A stretch of DNA of 64,000 nucleotides from Ralstonia pickettii DTP0602 (GTDB lineage: Bacteria; Pseudomonadota; Gammaproteobacteria; Burkholderiales; Burkholderiaceae), in the NCBI GenBank assembly GCA_000471925.1, contig CP006667.1, positions 806,001 to 870,000 of the forward strand, in the 5' to 3' direction. The position numbers and the translations under genes were made by a program. Shown here piece after piece: positions 1 through 9,754 of the stretch (position 1 is the first letter of the stretch; each line of letters starts with the position of its first letter). The notes beneath the pieces were generated by a model, which was given only the letters and a program-made list of their open reading frames with translations, had not been told where the DNA came from and ran no database searches.

Positions 1-823
<823 letters not shown>

Positions 824-922
824 AGAGGAGCCGCATTTGCTCACTGTTGCAAATTCCAATGGGTGCGATAGTCCCTGCCCACGTTAAAATGGCCGCCACG
901 ACGACCGTGAGTCACCCAGGTC

Positions 923-972
923 AGTCAGTACTGACTTAGGCCGGCATCGGCTTGAGACGGATCCGAGTCAAG
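923..972. promoter_or_regulatory. Palindromes upstream of ftsK (possible operators)
   Basis: AGTCAGTACTGACT at 923-936 is a perfect 14-bp palindrome. At 951-972 lies an imperfect 22-bp palindrome centred on GGATCC, with CTTGA and TCAAG arms and 9 of 11 pairs matching. Both lie between a TAAAAT at 885-890 and the ftsK start at 1010, so they could act as operators or as structure in the 5' leader. No known regulator is recognised; they do not fit the LexA CTGT-N8-ACAG pattern. Confidence 0.35.
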
Positions 973-1009
973 CATTCGGAATCACCTAAAACGCGAGTCT
1001 TATCCAGGC

Positions 1010-3334
1010 ATGGCCCGAGCTACCACGACGACCACCCGAACCGATCCCTCAGCCTTGCCATCCCGCATCGGCAAACTGCTGGGCGAGGTGCGCTGGTTCC
1101 TGCTGCTGGCTGTCACGCTGGGCTTCCTGTGCGTGCTGGCCAGCTACAGCAAGACCGATCCCGGCTGGTCGCATGCCAACCAGGTCGCCGACATCCATAA
1201 CCTGGGCGGCCGCGTCGGCGCCTGGGTCGCAGATGTGCTGTTCTTTATCTTCGGCTTCTCCGCCTACTGGCTGGCTGTGCTGCTGGTGCGCCGCTGCTGG
1301 CGCGGCTGGCGCACGCTGACGGCCGAGTTGCCCGAGCACGAGGACCACCGCCAGGGCGTGGCGGTGAGCTGGATCGGCTTCGGGCTGACGCTGTTCTCCA
1401 GCATGGGGCTGGAGGCGATCCGCATGTACCCGCTGCGCGCCGCGCTGCCGCGCGCCCCGGGCGGGGTGCTGGGCGACCTGCTGGGCGGCTGGCTGCAGGT
1501 GGCGCTGGGCTTCACCGGCGCGACGCTGCTGCTGCTGTTGCTGCTGGCGATCGGGCTGTCGCTGTTCTTCCATTTCTCGTGGCTGACGGTGGCCGAGCAG
1601 ATCGGCGGCTTTGTCGAGACGCTCTTCCTCGGCTTCAAGAAGCGCCGCGAGAGCAAGCAGGACCGCATCATCGGCGAGGCCGCCAAGGTCGAGCGCAAGG
1701 AAACCGTCGAGGTGCAGCGCGTGCGCATCGAGGAGGCGGCGCCGGTGCAGATCGTGCGCCCGCAGGCGGTGCCCAAGCACGAGCGCGTCGAGCGCGAGAA
1801 GCAGCAGCCGCTGTTTGCCGATATCCAGGACTCGGACCTGCCGCCGCTGGCGCTGCTGGACCCGATCCCGCCGCACCAGGAAACCGTCAGCGCCGAGACG
1901 CTGGAATTCACCTCGCGCCTGATTGAGAAGAAGCTCAAGGACTTCGGCGTCGAGGTCAAGGTCGTGGCCGCCTACCCGGGCCCGGTCATCACCCGCTATG
2001 AGATCGAGCCGGCCACCGGCGTCAAGGGCAGCCAGGTGGTCAACCTCGCGCGCGACCTGGCGCGGTCGCTGTCGCTGGTGTCAATCCGCGTGGTCGAGAC
2101 CATCCCGGGCAAGAATTACATGGGGCTGGAACTGCCCAACCCCAAGCGCCAGACCGTGCGCCTGTCAGAAATCCTCGGCTCGCAGATCTACAACGAGAGC
2201 GCGTCCAGCCTGACCATGGCGCTGGGCAAGGACATCGCCGGCAAGCCGATGGTGGCCGACCTGGCCAAGATGCCGCACTGCATGGTGGCCGGTACCACCG
2301 GCTCGGGCAAGTCGGTCGGCATCAACGCGATGATCCTGTCGCTGCTGTACAAGGCCAAGGCCGAGAGTGTGCGGCTGATCCTGATCGACCCGAAGATGCT
2401 CGAAATGAGCGTCTACGAAGGCATCCCGCACCTGCTGTGCCCGGTGGTGACCGATATGCGCCAGGCCGGCAATGCGCTGAACTGGGCGGTCGGCGAGATG
2501 GAGCGACGCTACAAGCTGATGAGCAAGCTGGGCGTGCGCAACCTGGCCGGCTACAACAAGAAGATCGACGAAGCCGCGGCCCGGGAAGAGAAGATCCCGA
2601 ATCCGTTCAGCCTGACCCCGGACGCACCGGAACCGCTGGAAAGGCTGCCCACCATCGTCATCGTGATCGACGAACTGGCCGACCTGATGATGGTGGTCGG
2701 CAAGAAGGTCGAGGAGCTGATCGCGCGCATCGCGCAGAAGGCACGCGCGGCCGGCCTGCACCTGGTGCTGGCGACGCAGCGGCCGTCGGTGGACGTGATC
2801 ACCGGCCTGATCAAGGCCAACGTGCCGACCCGGATCGCGTTCCAGGTCAGCAGCAAGATCGATTCGCGCACCATCCTCGACCAGCAGGGCGCCGAGGCGC
2901 TGCTGGGCATGGGCGACATGCTCTACCTGGCGCCGGGCACCGGCTTGCCGGTGCGCGTGCACGGCGCCTTTGTGTCGGACGAGGAAGTCCACCGCGTGGT
3001 GGACAAGCTCAAGGAGTCCGGCGAGGCCAACTACATCGAGGGCATCCTCGAAGGCGGGCTGACCGATGACGCCGGCGGCGGAGATGGTTTTGGCGGCGGT
3101 GCCGGCATCGGCGGTGGCGGCGGCGAGGCTGACCCGCTGTACGACCAGGCGGTCGAGGTGGTGCTGAAGAACCGGCGCGCGTCGATCTCGCTGGTGCAGC
3201 GGCATCTGCGCATCGGTTACAACCGGGCTGCGCGGCTGCTGGAGGATATGGAGAAGGCAGGGCTGGTGTCGGCGATGTCGGGCAACGGTAATCGCGACAT
3301 CCTGGCGCAGGGCGGCGGTGGCGGCGATGATTGA
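1010..3334 (+). CDS. ftsK: DNA translocase FtsK
   Basis: Septum-located, ATP-driven double-stranded DNA pump that clears and resolves chromosome termini during division. The 774 residues follow the usual betaproteobacterial layout. About four membrane helices lie within residues 25-190. A charged linker follows, then a RecA-like motor with Walker A GTTGSGKS (about 428-435) and Walker [11 protein letters not shown] (about 549-558). A glycine-rich linker (about 688-705) leads to the C-terminal winged-helix gamma domain that reads KOPS sites ([20 protein letters not shown]). The ATG at 1010 gives a short cytoplasmic N-terminus. In many proteobacteria ftsK-lolA-rarA-serS are contiguous; here extra genes split the group. 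Identity is secure. Confidence 0.97.
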   Translation: MARATTTTTRTDPSALPSRIGKLLGEVRWFLLLAVTLGFLCVLASYSKTDPGWSHANQVADIHNLGGRVGAWVADVLFFIFGFSAYWLAVLLVRRCWRGWRTLTAELPEHEDHRQGVAVSWIGFGLTLFSSMGLEAIRMYPLRAALPRAPGGVLGDLLGGWLQVALGFTGATLLLLLLLAIGLSLFFHFSWLTVAEQIGGFVETLFLGFKKRRESKQDRIIGEAAKVERKETVEVQRVRIEEAAPVQIVRPQAVPKHERVEREKQQPLFADIQDSDLPPLALLDPIPPHQETVSAETLEFTSRLIEKKLKDFGVEVKVVAAYPGPVITRYEIEPATGVKGSQVVNLARDLARSLSLVSIRVVETIPGKNYMGLELPNPKRQTVRLSEILGSQIYNESASSLTMALGKDIAGKPMVADLAKMPHCMVAGTTGSGKSVGINAMILSLLYKAKAESVRLILIDPKMLEMSVYEGIPHLLCPVVTDMRQAGNALNWAVGEMERRYKLMSKLGVRNLAGYNKKIDEAAAREEKIPNPFSLTPDAPEPLERLPTIVIVIDELADLMMVVGKKVEELIARIAQKARAAGLHLVLATQRPSVDVITGLIKANVPTRIAFQVSSKIDSRTILDQQGAEALLGMGDMLYLAPGTGLPVRVHGAFVSDEEVHRVVDKLKESGEANYIEGILEGGLTDDAGGGDGFGGGAGIGGGGGEADPLYDQAVEVVLKNRRASISLVQRHLRIGYNRAARLLEDMEKAGLVSAMSGNGNRDILAQGGGGGDD

Positions 3335-3412
3335 CTGCAGGGACGGTAGGGGCGATACAGGTGCCGCCCACCTCCCGTAGCGGACGGAAGGCCGCCGTGC
3401 CTGTGAGGCGTA

Positions 3413-3955
3413 CTAGCGCCGCTTGAGCAGCAGATTGAGCTTTGCGTCGATGGATTCGAAGTGCTTGTCGACGGCATCGAAGCGTGCATCGACGGCATCA
3501 AAGCGGGCGTGGACGGCATCAAAGCGGGCGTCGACCCGGTCCAGGCGCGATTCGATACGCGACAGACGTTCTTCCACCTTGTCGACACGCCCATCCAGGC
3601 GCTCCATGCGCTTGTCCACGGCATCGAAGCGGTCCGTGACCCGCTTGTCCATCTCGGAAATCCGGGCGGAGAGCGGCCCAGTCGCCTTATCGACCTTGTC
3701 CTGCGCGGACTCGTTCAGCAACGTCATCACGGAAAAGTTGAATGCCACGCCGGCCAGGATGCCTGTGCCGACCATGGCGGGGGTGAGAGTCTTCGTGTCG
3801 GCCATTTTTTTCTGTTGTGCCTCCAGTTCGATCCTGACCCGGCGCCTGGCGATCTTGTCGACCTCGTCCCGGTCCAGCCGTCGGGAGCCGTGGCCGAGCG
3901 CCCACCGACCCTCGGTGGGCTTGTCTGGATAAGCGTTGGATGTGGTTGTGTGCAC
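3413..3955 (-). CDS. Hypothetical membrane-anchored coiled-coil repeat protein
   Basis: Function unknown. The 180-residue product has a charged N-terminus rich in Arg, one hydrophobic helix (about residues 60-85, MVGTGILAGVAFNFSVMTLL) and a C-terminal half that is an uninterrupted coiled coil. That half is built from seven-residue units of the type RFDAVDA, encoded by near-perfect 21-bp repeats. The first codon is GTG at 3955 with no clear ribosome-binding site; an internal ATG (MADTKTLTP) preceded by GGAGG about 14 bases away is an alternative start. It faces away from lolA and converges on ftsK. The architecture resembles small spacer or scaffold proteins, but no family is recognised with confidence. 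Confidence 0.7.
   Translation of the reverse strand: MHTTTSNAYPDKPTEGRWALGHGSRRLDRDEVDKIARRRVRIELEAQQKKMADTKTLTPAMVGTGILAGVAFNFSVMTLLNESAQDKVDKATGPLSARISEMDKRVTDRFDAVDKRMERLDGRVDKVEERLSRIESRLDRVDARFDAVHARFDAVDARFDAVDKHFESIDAKLNLLLKRR
3447..3551. repeat. 21-bp tandem repeats encoding a heptad coiled coil
   Basis: Five consecutive 21-bp units start at 3447, 3468, 3489, 3510 and 3531. The units at 3489 and 3510 differ at one position. Each encodes one coiled-coil heptad of the overlapping minus-strand gene. A diverged unit recurs near 3615. Repeats in whole-codon multiples can change number by slippage without breaking the reading frame. Confidence 0.8.
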
Positions 3956-4284
3956 CGGTGCGAACGGCCGCTTGATAGCAGAGGAGCATGCGGCCCGACG
4001 TGGAGATAGCGCTACGTGCCTTGCCCTGCTTTGTGCTCCGCGCGCGAAAGGGAAGTGTGTCGCTCGCAGTCACCATTCGCCTTGCCTCCCCATTTCGGAG
4101 GATTCGCTGACGCATGAGCGCAGTTCGTGCAGTATCTGCCGTAATATCCGGTTACCCGGCGGCGCGCGCCGTGCGGAATCCTCTGGCTGCCGCCTGCTCT
4201 AACCAGACAAGTAGCCCGTGCGGCGGCCTTCAGCTTTGGATGCCGCGCGCGGCAACGCACCCTACAACAACCAGGACCCGATCC
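3956..4284. other. Intergenic region upstream of lolA
   Basis: A gap of 329 bp between two divergent starts. A TAATAT at 4142-4147 could be a -10 element for lolA. An in-frame upstream ATG at 4114 extends the lolA frame, but that extension would bury the signal peptide. Nothing else is recognisable. Confidence 0.4.
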
Positions 4285-4920
4285 ATGCGCAACCGCATTT
4301 TCGTGTCGGCCTGCGCCGCGCTGGCGATGTTCGCCATCCAGGCGCCGGCCCATGCCGCAGCCACCGACCAGTTGCAGAGCTTTGTCACCGGCGTGAAGAG
4401 CGCGCGCGGTGAATTCACGCAGCGCCAGGTCAAGGGGCAGGGCGCCAATACCAAGGTGACCGGCACATCCAGCGGCACCTTCGTGTTCTCGCGCCCGGGC
4501 AAGTTCACCTGGCGCTATACCAAGCCCTACGAACAACTGCTGCAGGCCGACGGCCAGACGCTCTACATCTACGACAAGGACCTCAACCAGGTCACCGAGC
4601 GCAAACTCGACGGTGCGCTCGGCTCCAGCCCCGCGGCGATCCTGTTCGGCAGCAATGACCTGGAGAAGAACTTCGTCGTGAAGAACGGTCCGACGCGCGA
4701 TGGCGTGGAATGGCTGGAGCTGACGCCGAAGGCCAAGGACACGCAGTTCGAGCGCATCGGCATCGGCTTCAAGGGCGGCAACCTTGATGCCATGGAGCTG
4801 CGCGACGCGTTCGGCAACACCACGCTGCTGACCTTCTCGGGCATGCAGAAAAACCCGCCGCTGGCGGCCGATGCATTCCGGTTCACGGTGCCCAAGGGCG
4901 CCGACGTGATGAAGCAATGA
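4285..4920 (+). CDS. lolA: Outer-membrane lipoprotein carrier LolA
   Basis: Periplasmic chaperone that takes mature lipoproteins from the LolCDE transporter and hands them to LolB at the outer membrane. The 211 residues start with a clear Sec signal peptide (MRNRIF, a hydrophobic core, then APAHA as the cleavage site near residue 25). The LolA fold follows, with typical motifs [23 protein letters not shown] and the C-terminal [11 protein letters not shown]. The ATG at 4285 was chosen over the longer in-frame ATG at 4114 because it places the signal peptide at the N-terminus. Its stop overlaps the ATG of the next lipoprotein gene (ATGA), so the two are probably co-translated. Confidence 0.95.
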   Translation: MRNRIFVSACAALAMFAIQAPAHAAATDQLQSFVTGVKSARGEFTQRQVKGQGANTKVTGTSSGTFVFSRPGKFTWRYTKPYEQLLQADGQTLYIYDKDLNQVTERKLDGALGSSPAAILFGSNDLEKNFVVKNGPTRDGVEWLELTPKAKDTQFERIGIGFKGGNLDAMELRDAFGNTTLLTFSGMQKNPPLAADAFRFTVPKGADVMKQ

Positions 4921-5366
4921 GGCCCGCCATGAACGAATCCCAGGAAGGTTCAACAGGTGCCGTAGGCGCGTATCGCCGCCCCGGCTTCGCGCTGCTGGCC
5001 GGTGCCGGCGCGCTGGCGCTGGCGGCGTGCGCCAGCAGCGGTGGTGGCGCCAGCAAGTTCGATGTCGATTCCTTCCTGCGCGCGCCGGACAGCGCCTTGC
5101 CGGAAGTGCTGGGCAACCCGGCCTTCCTGCAGGCCACGCGCGTGTCCGCAAACGAATGCGCGGTGATGCTGCAATCGGCCAGCACTGGTGTGCTGGAAGA
5201 CCTGCCGCCCAGCAGCAATGCGCGTGGGCCGGCGTGGTTGCTGCATCCCAAGGGCAAGCCGGAGCAGGTGTGGTTGGTGGTTAGTGAGGCGGGTGGGGAG
5301 CGGACCTGTCATGGGCCGTTGCCGGCGGATGCGATGAAGACGCTGGCGGCAAGGGCTAAGGGTTAA
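4917..5366 (+). CDS. Putative lipoprotein of unknown function
   Basis: No family recognised. The 149-residue product has a short N-terminal extension, a hydrophobic segment (about residues 24-38) and a lipobox ALAAC followed by ASSGGG, which predicts lipid modification at Cys and export. The mature part contains two further cysteines (NECAVML and ERTCHG) that could pair. The ATG at 4917 overlaps the lolA stop codon, suggesting translational coupling. An in-frame ATG at 4929 is possible. Since lolA is a lipoprotein chaperone, linkage to a lipoprotein is suggestive but does not show a shared role. Confidence 0.75.
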   Translation: MRPAMNESQEGSTGAVGAYRRPGFALLAGAGALALAACASSGGGASKFDVDSFLRAPDSALPEVLGNPAFLQATRVSANECAVMLQSASTGVLEDLPPSSNARGPAWLLHPKGKPEQVWLVVSEAGGERTCHGPLPADAMKTLAARAKG

Positions 5367-5511
5367 GGCTTCTGTGGCTGCGGGTTGCATCTTGTCGATG
5401 CTCGATGGCTTTCGCAACGCGTGCCATCGAGCAGCAAAAAGAAACTGAACCCTCCAGATCACCATGTGTCCCAGAATCCTCATGCCACGCCATACCCCTC
5501 AGGAGAACAAC

Positions 5512-5865
5512 ATGCCTGCGATGCAAACCATGATCCGTAGCCGTACCCGTCAACTGCTCTGGCTGGCAGTCGGCGGAGCGCTGCTGGCCGGTTGCGCAGC
5601 CCAGCCCGCCGAACCGTCAGCACCCGCACCGATGCCCGGCCCGCAGGGCTCGCGCGGAACCCCCGCCGGCTGCGCCGCAGACAAGGTGCCCGACGACACC
5701 CTGGTCGGCAAGCCCGAAGCCGAGGTCATCGCCCTGCTGCAAGGCTGCGCCTGGCGCCTGGGCGAGCGCGACGGCCAGCAGTTTCCCGGCACGATGGACT
5801 ACAATCCCCAGCGCCGCACGCTGGGCATCATGGCCGGCAAGGTGGTGTGGGTGCGCCGCGGCTGA
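5512..5865 (+). CDS. Peptidase inhibitor I78 family lipoprotein
   Basis: A small exported protein of 117 residues. ATG 5512 is preceded by AGGAG at good spacing and is preferred over the upstream ATG at 5464. The signal peptide (RQLLWLAVGGALLAGC) has a lipobox LLAGC. After a Pro-rich linker, the C-terminal 65 residues have the I78 (elastase-inhibitor-like) pattern: a Cys, then DDTLVGKPEAEV, then PGTMDYNPQRRTLGI and a hydrophobic C-terminal strand. In I78 proteins the compact domain inhibits serine proteases; inhibition by this one is inferred. It follows another lipoprotein gene with a 145-bp gap, so it probably has its own promoter. Confidence 0.75.
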   Translation: MPAMQTMIRSRTRQLLWLAVGGALLAGCAAQPAEPSAPAPMPGPQGSRGTPAGCAADKVPDDTLVGKPEAEVIALLQGCAWRLGERDGQQFPGTMDYNPQRRTLGIMAGKVVWVRRG

Positions 5866-5990
5866 CTGACGTATACGGCAAGCCGCTCGCGGGCATGCAG
5901 CGCGCGGGCGGCAACCCCGGGGTACCGGGCAGGCCATTTGACCCCGCTCAACCGGCCGTCAACATGACAGAAATGTAATTTGACCGCCTG

Positions 5991-6009
5991 AACAAGAATC
6001 AATATTGTT
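5991..6009. promoter_or_regulatory. 19-bp imperfect palindrome upstream of fbpA
   Basis: AACAA-N9-TTGTT, a 19-bp dyad with 7 of 9 base pairs, lies 77 bp upstream of the ferric-iron binding protein gene. The length equals a Fur box but the sequence is only a weak match, so it may be bound by Fur or by another iron regulator. Confidence 0.3.
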
Positions 6010-6086
6010 TCCCGCTATCCGGAATCCAATAACCGGGCGGCACCGGATGCAGGCGGCTGCCCAAAACATGCTGGGGAGCCATCCGC

Positions 6087-7124
6087 GTGAAGACCACTAT
6101 CCGAACCTTGCTGCCGCGCGCCGCGGCACTTGCCATCCTGGCGCTGCCGCTTGCCGCCGCCGCCCAGGAAAAGGTGCTCAACCTCTATACCGCCCGGCAC
6201 TACCAGACGGACGAGGCGCTGTACAACAACTTCACCAAGCAGACCGGCATCAAGATCAACCGCATCGAAGGCCAGGAAGACCCGCTGCTGGAGCGCATCC
6301 GCAATGAAGGCGCCAACAGCCCGGCGGACGTGTTCATCACCGTCGATATCGGCCGCCTGTGGCGCGCCCAGCAGGCCGGCGTGTTCGCTCCGGTCAAGTC
6401 GAAGGTGCTGGAATCGCGCATCCCGGCCAACTACCGCGATCCCAATGGCGAGTGGTTCGGCTTCTCGGCGCGCGGTCGCGTGATCGCGTACAACAAGACC
6501 GCGGTCAAGGCGGGCGATATCGCCAGCTATGAAGACCTGGCCGACCCCAAGTGGAAGGGCAAGGTCTGCACGCGTTCCAGCGGCCATGTCTACAACCTGT
6601 CGCTGGTGTCGAGCCTGATCGCCCACGACGGCGAGGCGCGCACCGAGCAATGGGCACGTGGCGTGGCCGCCAACCTGGCGCGCGTGCCCAAGGGCGGCGA
6701 TACCGACCAGTTGAAGGCCGTGGCCGCCGGGGAGTGCGACGTGGCCATCTCCAACACCTACTACATCGCGCGCCTGCTGAAGTCGACCAAGCCGGAAGAC
6801 AAGGCCGTGGCCGACAAGCTGGGCGTGCTGTGGCCGAACCAGTCGAGCCAGGGCGTGCACATGAACATCTCCGGCGGCGGCATGCTCAAGCATGCGCCGA
6901 ACAAGGAAGCGGCGGTCAAGTTCCTGGAGTACCTGGCCAGCGACGAGGCGCAGCGCTACTTTGCCGACGGCAACAACGAATGGCCGGTGGTGCAGGGCGT
7001 CAAGGTCAGCAACCCCGCGCTGGAAGCGCTGGGCACGTTCAAGGCCGACAGCATCAACGTGGCCGAGCTGGGCAAGTACCAGCCGCAGGCGCAGAAGCTG
7101 GTGGACCGCGCCGGTTTCAAGTAA
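6087..7124 (+). CDS. fbpA: Ferric iron ABC transporter, periplasmic binding protein
   Basis: Extracytoplasmic Fe(III)-binding protein of the FbpA/FutA family, which delivers iron to FbpB-FbpC. The product is 345 residues with a signal peptide ending ALPLAAAAQ. It has the family opening LNLYTARHYQTDEALY and the twin tyrosines Y225-Y226 in SNTYYIARL that ligate iron in this family. It starts with GTG at 6087 behind GGGGAG. The permease and ATPase genes are not directly downstream: a minus-strand HEAT-like gene intervenes and fbpB is on the opposite strand. The functional link therefore rests on family and proximity. Confidence 0.9.
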   Translation: MKTTIRTLLPRAAALAILALPLAAAAQEKVLNLYTARHYQTDEALYNNFTKQTGIKINRIEGQEDPLLERIRNEGANSPADVFITVDIGRLWRAQQAGVFAPVKSKVLESRIPANYRDPNGEWFGFSARGRVIAYNKTAVKAGDIASYEDLADPKWKGKVCTRSSGHVYNLSLVSSLIAHDGEARTEQWARGVAANLARVPKGGDTDQLKAVAAGECDVAISNTYYIARLLKSTKPEDKAVADKLGVLWPNQSSQGVHMNISGGGMLKHAPNKEAAVKFLEYLASDEAQRYFADGNNEWPVVQGVKVSNPALEALGTFKADSINVAELGKYQPQAQKLVDRAGFK

Positions 7125-7145
7125 GCACACAAGTCCCGCGGTAAC

Positions 7146-7176
7146 GCGGTTCTTGCTACAGCAGGAACCGCTTGTT
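7146..7176. terminator. Hairpin terminator between fbpA and the HEAT-like gene
   Basis: An 11-bp stem (one G-T pair) pairs 7146-7156 with 7161-7171, with a 4-base loop, followed by TTGTT. It lies in the convergent gap and its loop region includes the stop codon of the minus-strand gene, so it may serve both strands. Confidence 0.55.
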
Positions 7177-7830
7177 CCCCGTCACCTGGGTCGGCTCGAT
7201 CTTGCGGAAGGTCAGCTTCACGCTGCTGTTGAGCCGCCGACCGGCCTGCCGCCGCACCAGCGCCCGGTGCAGCAGGCCCTTGTGCCCGACCGTGCCCTCC
7301 GCATAGGGCTGGTCCGAGGCCAAGCCCAGTGTCATCGCCGCCAGCGCCTGGTTGCGCTCGGCCGCACTCATTTCCAGCAGCTTGTCCAGGGCCATGCGCG
7401 CACGCACCTGCGCGGCCAGCGCGGTGTCGCCCGGATTGGCGCGGGCGCGCTCGGCGTCCCACGGCAGCTGCACCTTGCCGGCCAGGCGGCGCAGCGCGGC
7501 GCGCAACTCGGCACCATCCATGCGGGTTTCCTGCACGATCCAGACCGCGTCATGGCGCACGGCCGCTTCGGCATCGGCCATGCGGCGCACCAGCGCGGGC
7601 AGCAGCTCGGGGGATGAGAACTGCCGCGAACGCCGGATCGCATTCAGCGCGATGCGGCGCACCTGCGGGTTGGCGTGCTCCGCCAGGTCGGCGATGACGC
7701 GCGCGGCGGCATCGGCAGAGTGGATCATCTCGGCCAGTTGGCCGGCGAGCGAGATTTCTTCCACGCCGCTCAGCTTGTTGCGGCTGACCAGCCGGTTCAA
7801 CTTGAACAGCAGGATGTGGTATCGCAGCAT
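7156..7830 (-). CDS. HEAT-repeat-like protein of unknown function
   Basis: A 224-residue protein without signal peptide or membrane helix. The N-terminal half (about residues 28-110) has helical repeats of the HEAT type: AARVIADLAEHANPQVRRIA, then ELLPALVRRMADAEAAVRHD. The remainder is helical with a basic C-terminus. HEAT repeats usually form protein-binding solenoids, so a scaffold or regulatory role is possible but not shown. It lies downstream of fbpB on the same strand with a 135-bp gap, inside the split iron-transporter cluster. No specific family is recognised. Confidence 0.7.
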   Translation of the reverse strand: MLRYHILLFKLNRLVSRNKLSGVEEISLAGQLAEMIHSADAAARVIADLAEHANPQVRRIALNAIRRSRQFSSPELLPALVRRMADAEAAVRHDAVWIVQETRMDGAELRAALRRLAGKVQLPWDAERARANPGDTALAAQVRARMALDKLLEMSAAERNQALAAMTLGLASDQPYAEGTVGHKGLLHRALVRRQAGRRLNSSVKLTFRKIEPTQVTGNKRFLL

Positions 7831-7965
7831 AGGCCCCCGTCATGCGTTCTGGCGCGGCAGGCATGCCGCTGTTCTTATCCCGGGCGAGCGCCGGGCCATG
7901 AAAGGCTATCGGCGCAGCACGGCGGGACTTTAGGGCGAACGGTTCCGGACCCGGGGAGCGTGCGA

Positions 7966-9609
7966 TCAGCGTTGCGCTTCGCGCCGGATCGTGCGCGACA
8001 GCACGATCACTGGCAGCAGGCCGACCGCCACGATCACCAGCGAGGCGGTGGCGGCTTCGGTCAGGCGCTCGTCGGCGGCAAGGTTGTAGGCCTGCACCGC
8101 CAGCGTGTCGAAGTTGAACGGGCGCATCACGAAAGTGGCCGGCAGTTCCTTCATCACGTCGACAAAGACGATCAGCGCCGCGGTCAGCAGGCTGCCGCGC
8201 AGCATCGGGAAATGCACGCGCCGCAGCGTGGCACCAGGGCCGTGGCCAAGGCTGCGTGCGGCAGCGTCCATGCTGGGCGTGATCTTGCCCAGCCCGGCGT
8301 TGACGGTCTGCAGCGCGACGCCGAGAAAACGCACCAGCAGCGCATAGACGAGCGCCGCAATGCCGCCGGTCAGCAGCAGCCCGACGGACAGTCCGAAGTG
8401 CTGCTGCAGCCAGGCCGACATCGCATTGTCCAACCGCGCCACCGGCACCAGCACGCCCACGGCGATGACTGAACCGGGCAGGGCATAGCCCATGCCGCAC
8501 AGCCGCGTCAGTCCGCGCATCAGCCAGCCCCGCCGGCCGTTGGCCGCGCGCGCGGCGTAGCCGACCGCCAGCGCGACCACCACCGCCGTAAATGCCGTGG
8601 CACTGGCCAGCAGGAAGCTGTTGCGCACCAGCCCGACAAAGCGCGGGCCGAACTGCGCGTCGCCGTCGGTGAAGGCCATGCGGCACAGCATCAGTGCGGG
8701 AATCAGGAAGCCCAGCAGCACGGGCACCGCGCACACCGCCAGCGCCAGCCAGCCGCGTGCACCATCCAGTCTCCAGGCCGCAGCCCGCCGCTGGTTGCCG
8801 TAGACCTGCGCGCGGCCGCGGCTGGCGCGTTCCATCAGCAGGATGGCAGCGACGAACAGCAGCATGCACGCCGACAACTGCGCGGCGGCGTTCTTGTCGC
8901 CGAGCGAGAACCAGGCGCGGTAGATGCCCGTGGAAAAGGTAGGGATGGCGAAGTAGGCCACCGTGCCGAAGTCGGCCAGCGTCTCCATCATTGCCAGCGC
9001 GGTGCCGGCGACGATGCCGGGACGCGCCAGCGGCAGCACCACGCGCCAGAGCCGGCTCCACGTACCGTGGCCGAGCAGCTGCGCGGCTTCGAGCGTGTTC
9101 TGGGTTTGCTGCAGGAAGGCGGCGCGTGCAGTCAGGTAGACGTACGGGTACAGCACCAGCGAAAACAGCGCGATCGCCCCGCCCAGCGAGCGAATTTCCG
9201 GGAACCAGTATTCGCGTGCCTTCCAGCCGGTCAGTTCGCGCAGCCAGCCCTGTACCGGCCCGGCGAACTGCAGCACATCGGTGTAGGCGTAGGCGATGAC
9301 ATAGGCTGGCATCGCCATCGGCAGCACCAGCGCCCATTCCATCACCGAGTACCCGGGGAAGCGATAGGTCGACACCAGCCAGCCGGTGGTCACGCCCAGC
9401 AGCAGCACGCCCGCGGCCACCCCCAGCAGCAACCAGACCGTATTGAGCACGTATTCCGCCAGCACGGTGTCGATCAGGTGGCGCCAGGTGTCTCCGGCCG
9501 GCAGCAGCACAGCCGACGCGATCACCAGCACCGGCACGGCGATCAGCAACGCCATCGCCAGCGTGGCGAGGGTCAGGGGATGGAAGCGGCGGCGGCTGGA
9601 CAGGAGCAT
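7966..9609 (-). CDS. fbpB: Ferric iron ABC transporter permease (fused double permease)
   Basis: Inner-membrane channel of an FbpABC-type Fe(III) importer. The start chosen (ATG 9609, MLLSSRRRF) gives 547 residues with about 12 membrane helices. The protein consists of two BPD-type permease halves, each with an EAA loop for the ATPase (LEAAQLLGHGTWSRLWRVVL near the middle of the first half and AAARSLGHGPGATLRRVHFP in the second). An upstream in-frame ATG at 9690 gives 574 residues but adds a Pro/Arg-rich stretch; neither has a good ribosome-binding site. It is divergent from fbpC, which is unusual because fbpB and fbpC normally lie in one operon. Confidence 0.9.
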   Translation of the reverse strand: MLLSSRRRFHPLTLATLAMALLIAVPVLVIASAVLLPAGDTWRHLIDTVLAEYVLNTVWLLLGVAAGVLLLGVTTGWLVSTYRFPGYSVMEWALVLPMAMPAYVIAYAYTDVLQFAGPVQGWLRELTGWKAREYWFPEIRSLGGAIALFSLVLYPYVYLTARAAFLQQTQNTLEAAQLLGHGTWSRLWRVVLPLARPGIVAGTALAMMETLADFGTVAYFAIPTFSTGIYRAWFSLGDKNAAAQLSACMLLFVAAILLMERASRGRAQVYGNQRRAAAWRLDGARGWLALAVCAVPVLLGFLIPALMLCRMAFTDGDAQFGPRFVGLVRNSFLLASATAFTAVVVALAVGYAARAANGRRGWLMRGLTRLCGMGYALPGSVIAVGVLVPVARLDNAMSAWLQQHFGLSVGLLLTGGIAALVYALLVRFLGVALQTVNAGLGKITPSMDAAARSLGHGPGATLRRVHFPMLRGSLLTAALIVFVDVMKELPATFVMRPFNFDTLAVQAYNLAADERLTEAATASLVIVAVGLLPVIVLSRTIRREAQR

Positions 9610-9742
9610 GCGTCGGAAAGTAAGCGGAAATGCGTCGCGCAGCGCACGGCGTGGCGCCGGCGCCGCGTGCGGGCTGCCGCATTCTAGCAATGCGGGGCAT
9701 ACCGCGGCCGCGTGCGGGGGCGCGGTGTCCGCACTGTATCCC

Positions 9743-9748
9743 TATAAT
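9743..9748 (+). promoter_or_regulatory. -10 box that predicts a leaderless fbpC mRNA
   Basis: A perfect TATAAT ends seven bases before the fbpC ATG at 9755. Transcription normally starts six to seven bases after the -10 box, so the mRNA would begin at or next to the A of the start codon. There is no clear -35 hexamer. Confidence 0.5.
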
Positions 9749-9754
9749 GCGCAC

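Noticed and set aside
923..936. SOS (LexA) box for ftsK
   Set aside because: The palindrome has CAG...CTG pointing outwards, not CTGT-N8-ACAG.
4114..4284. N-terminal extension of lolA
   Set aside because: It would place the signal peptide 57 residues inside the protein.
7550..9754. 734-codon minus-strand ORF overlapping fbpB
   Set aside because: It runs in another frame of the same strand as fbpB. The fbpB frame has membrane helices and EAA motifs; this one is Arg-rich noise.
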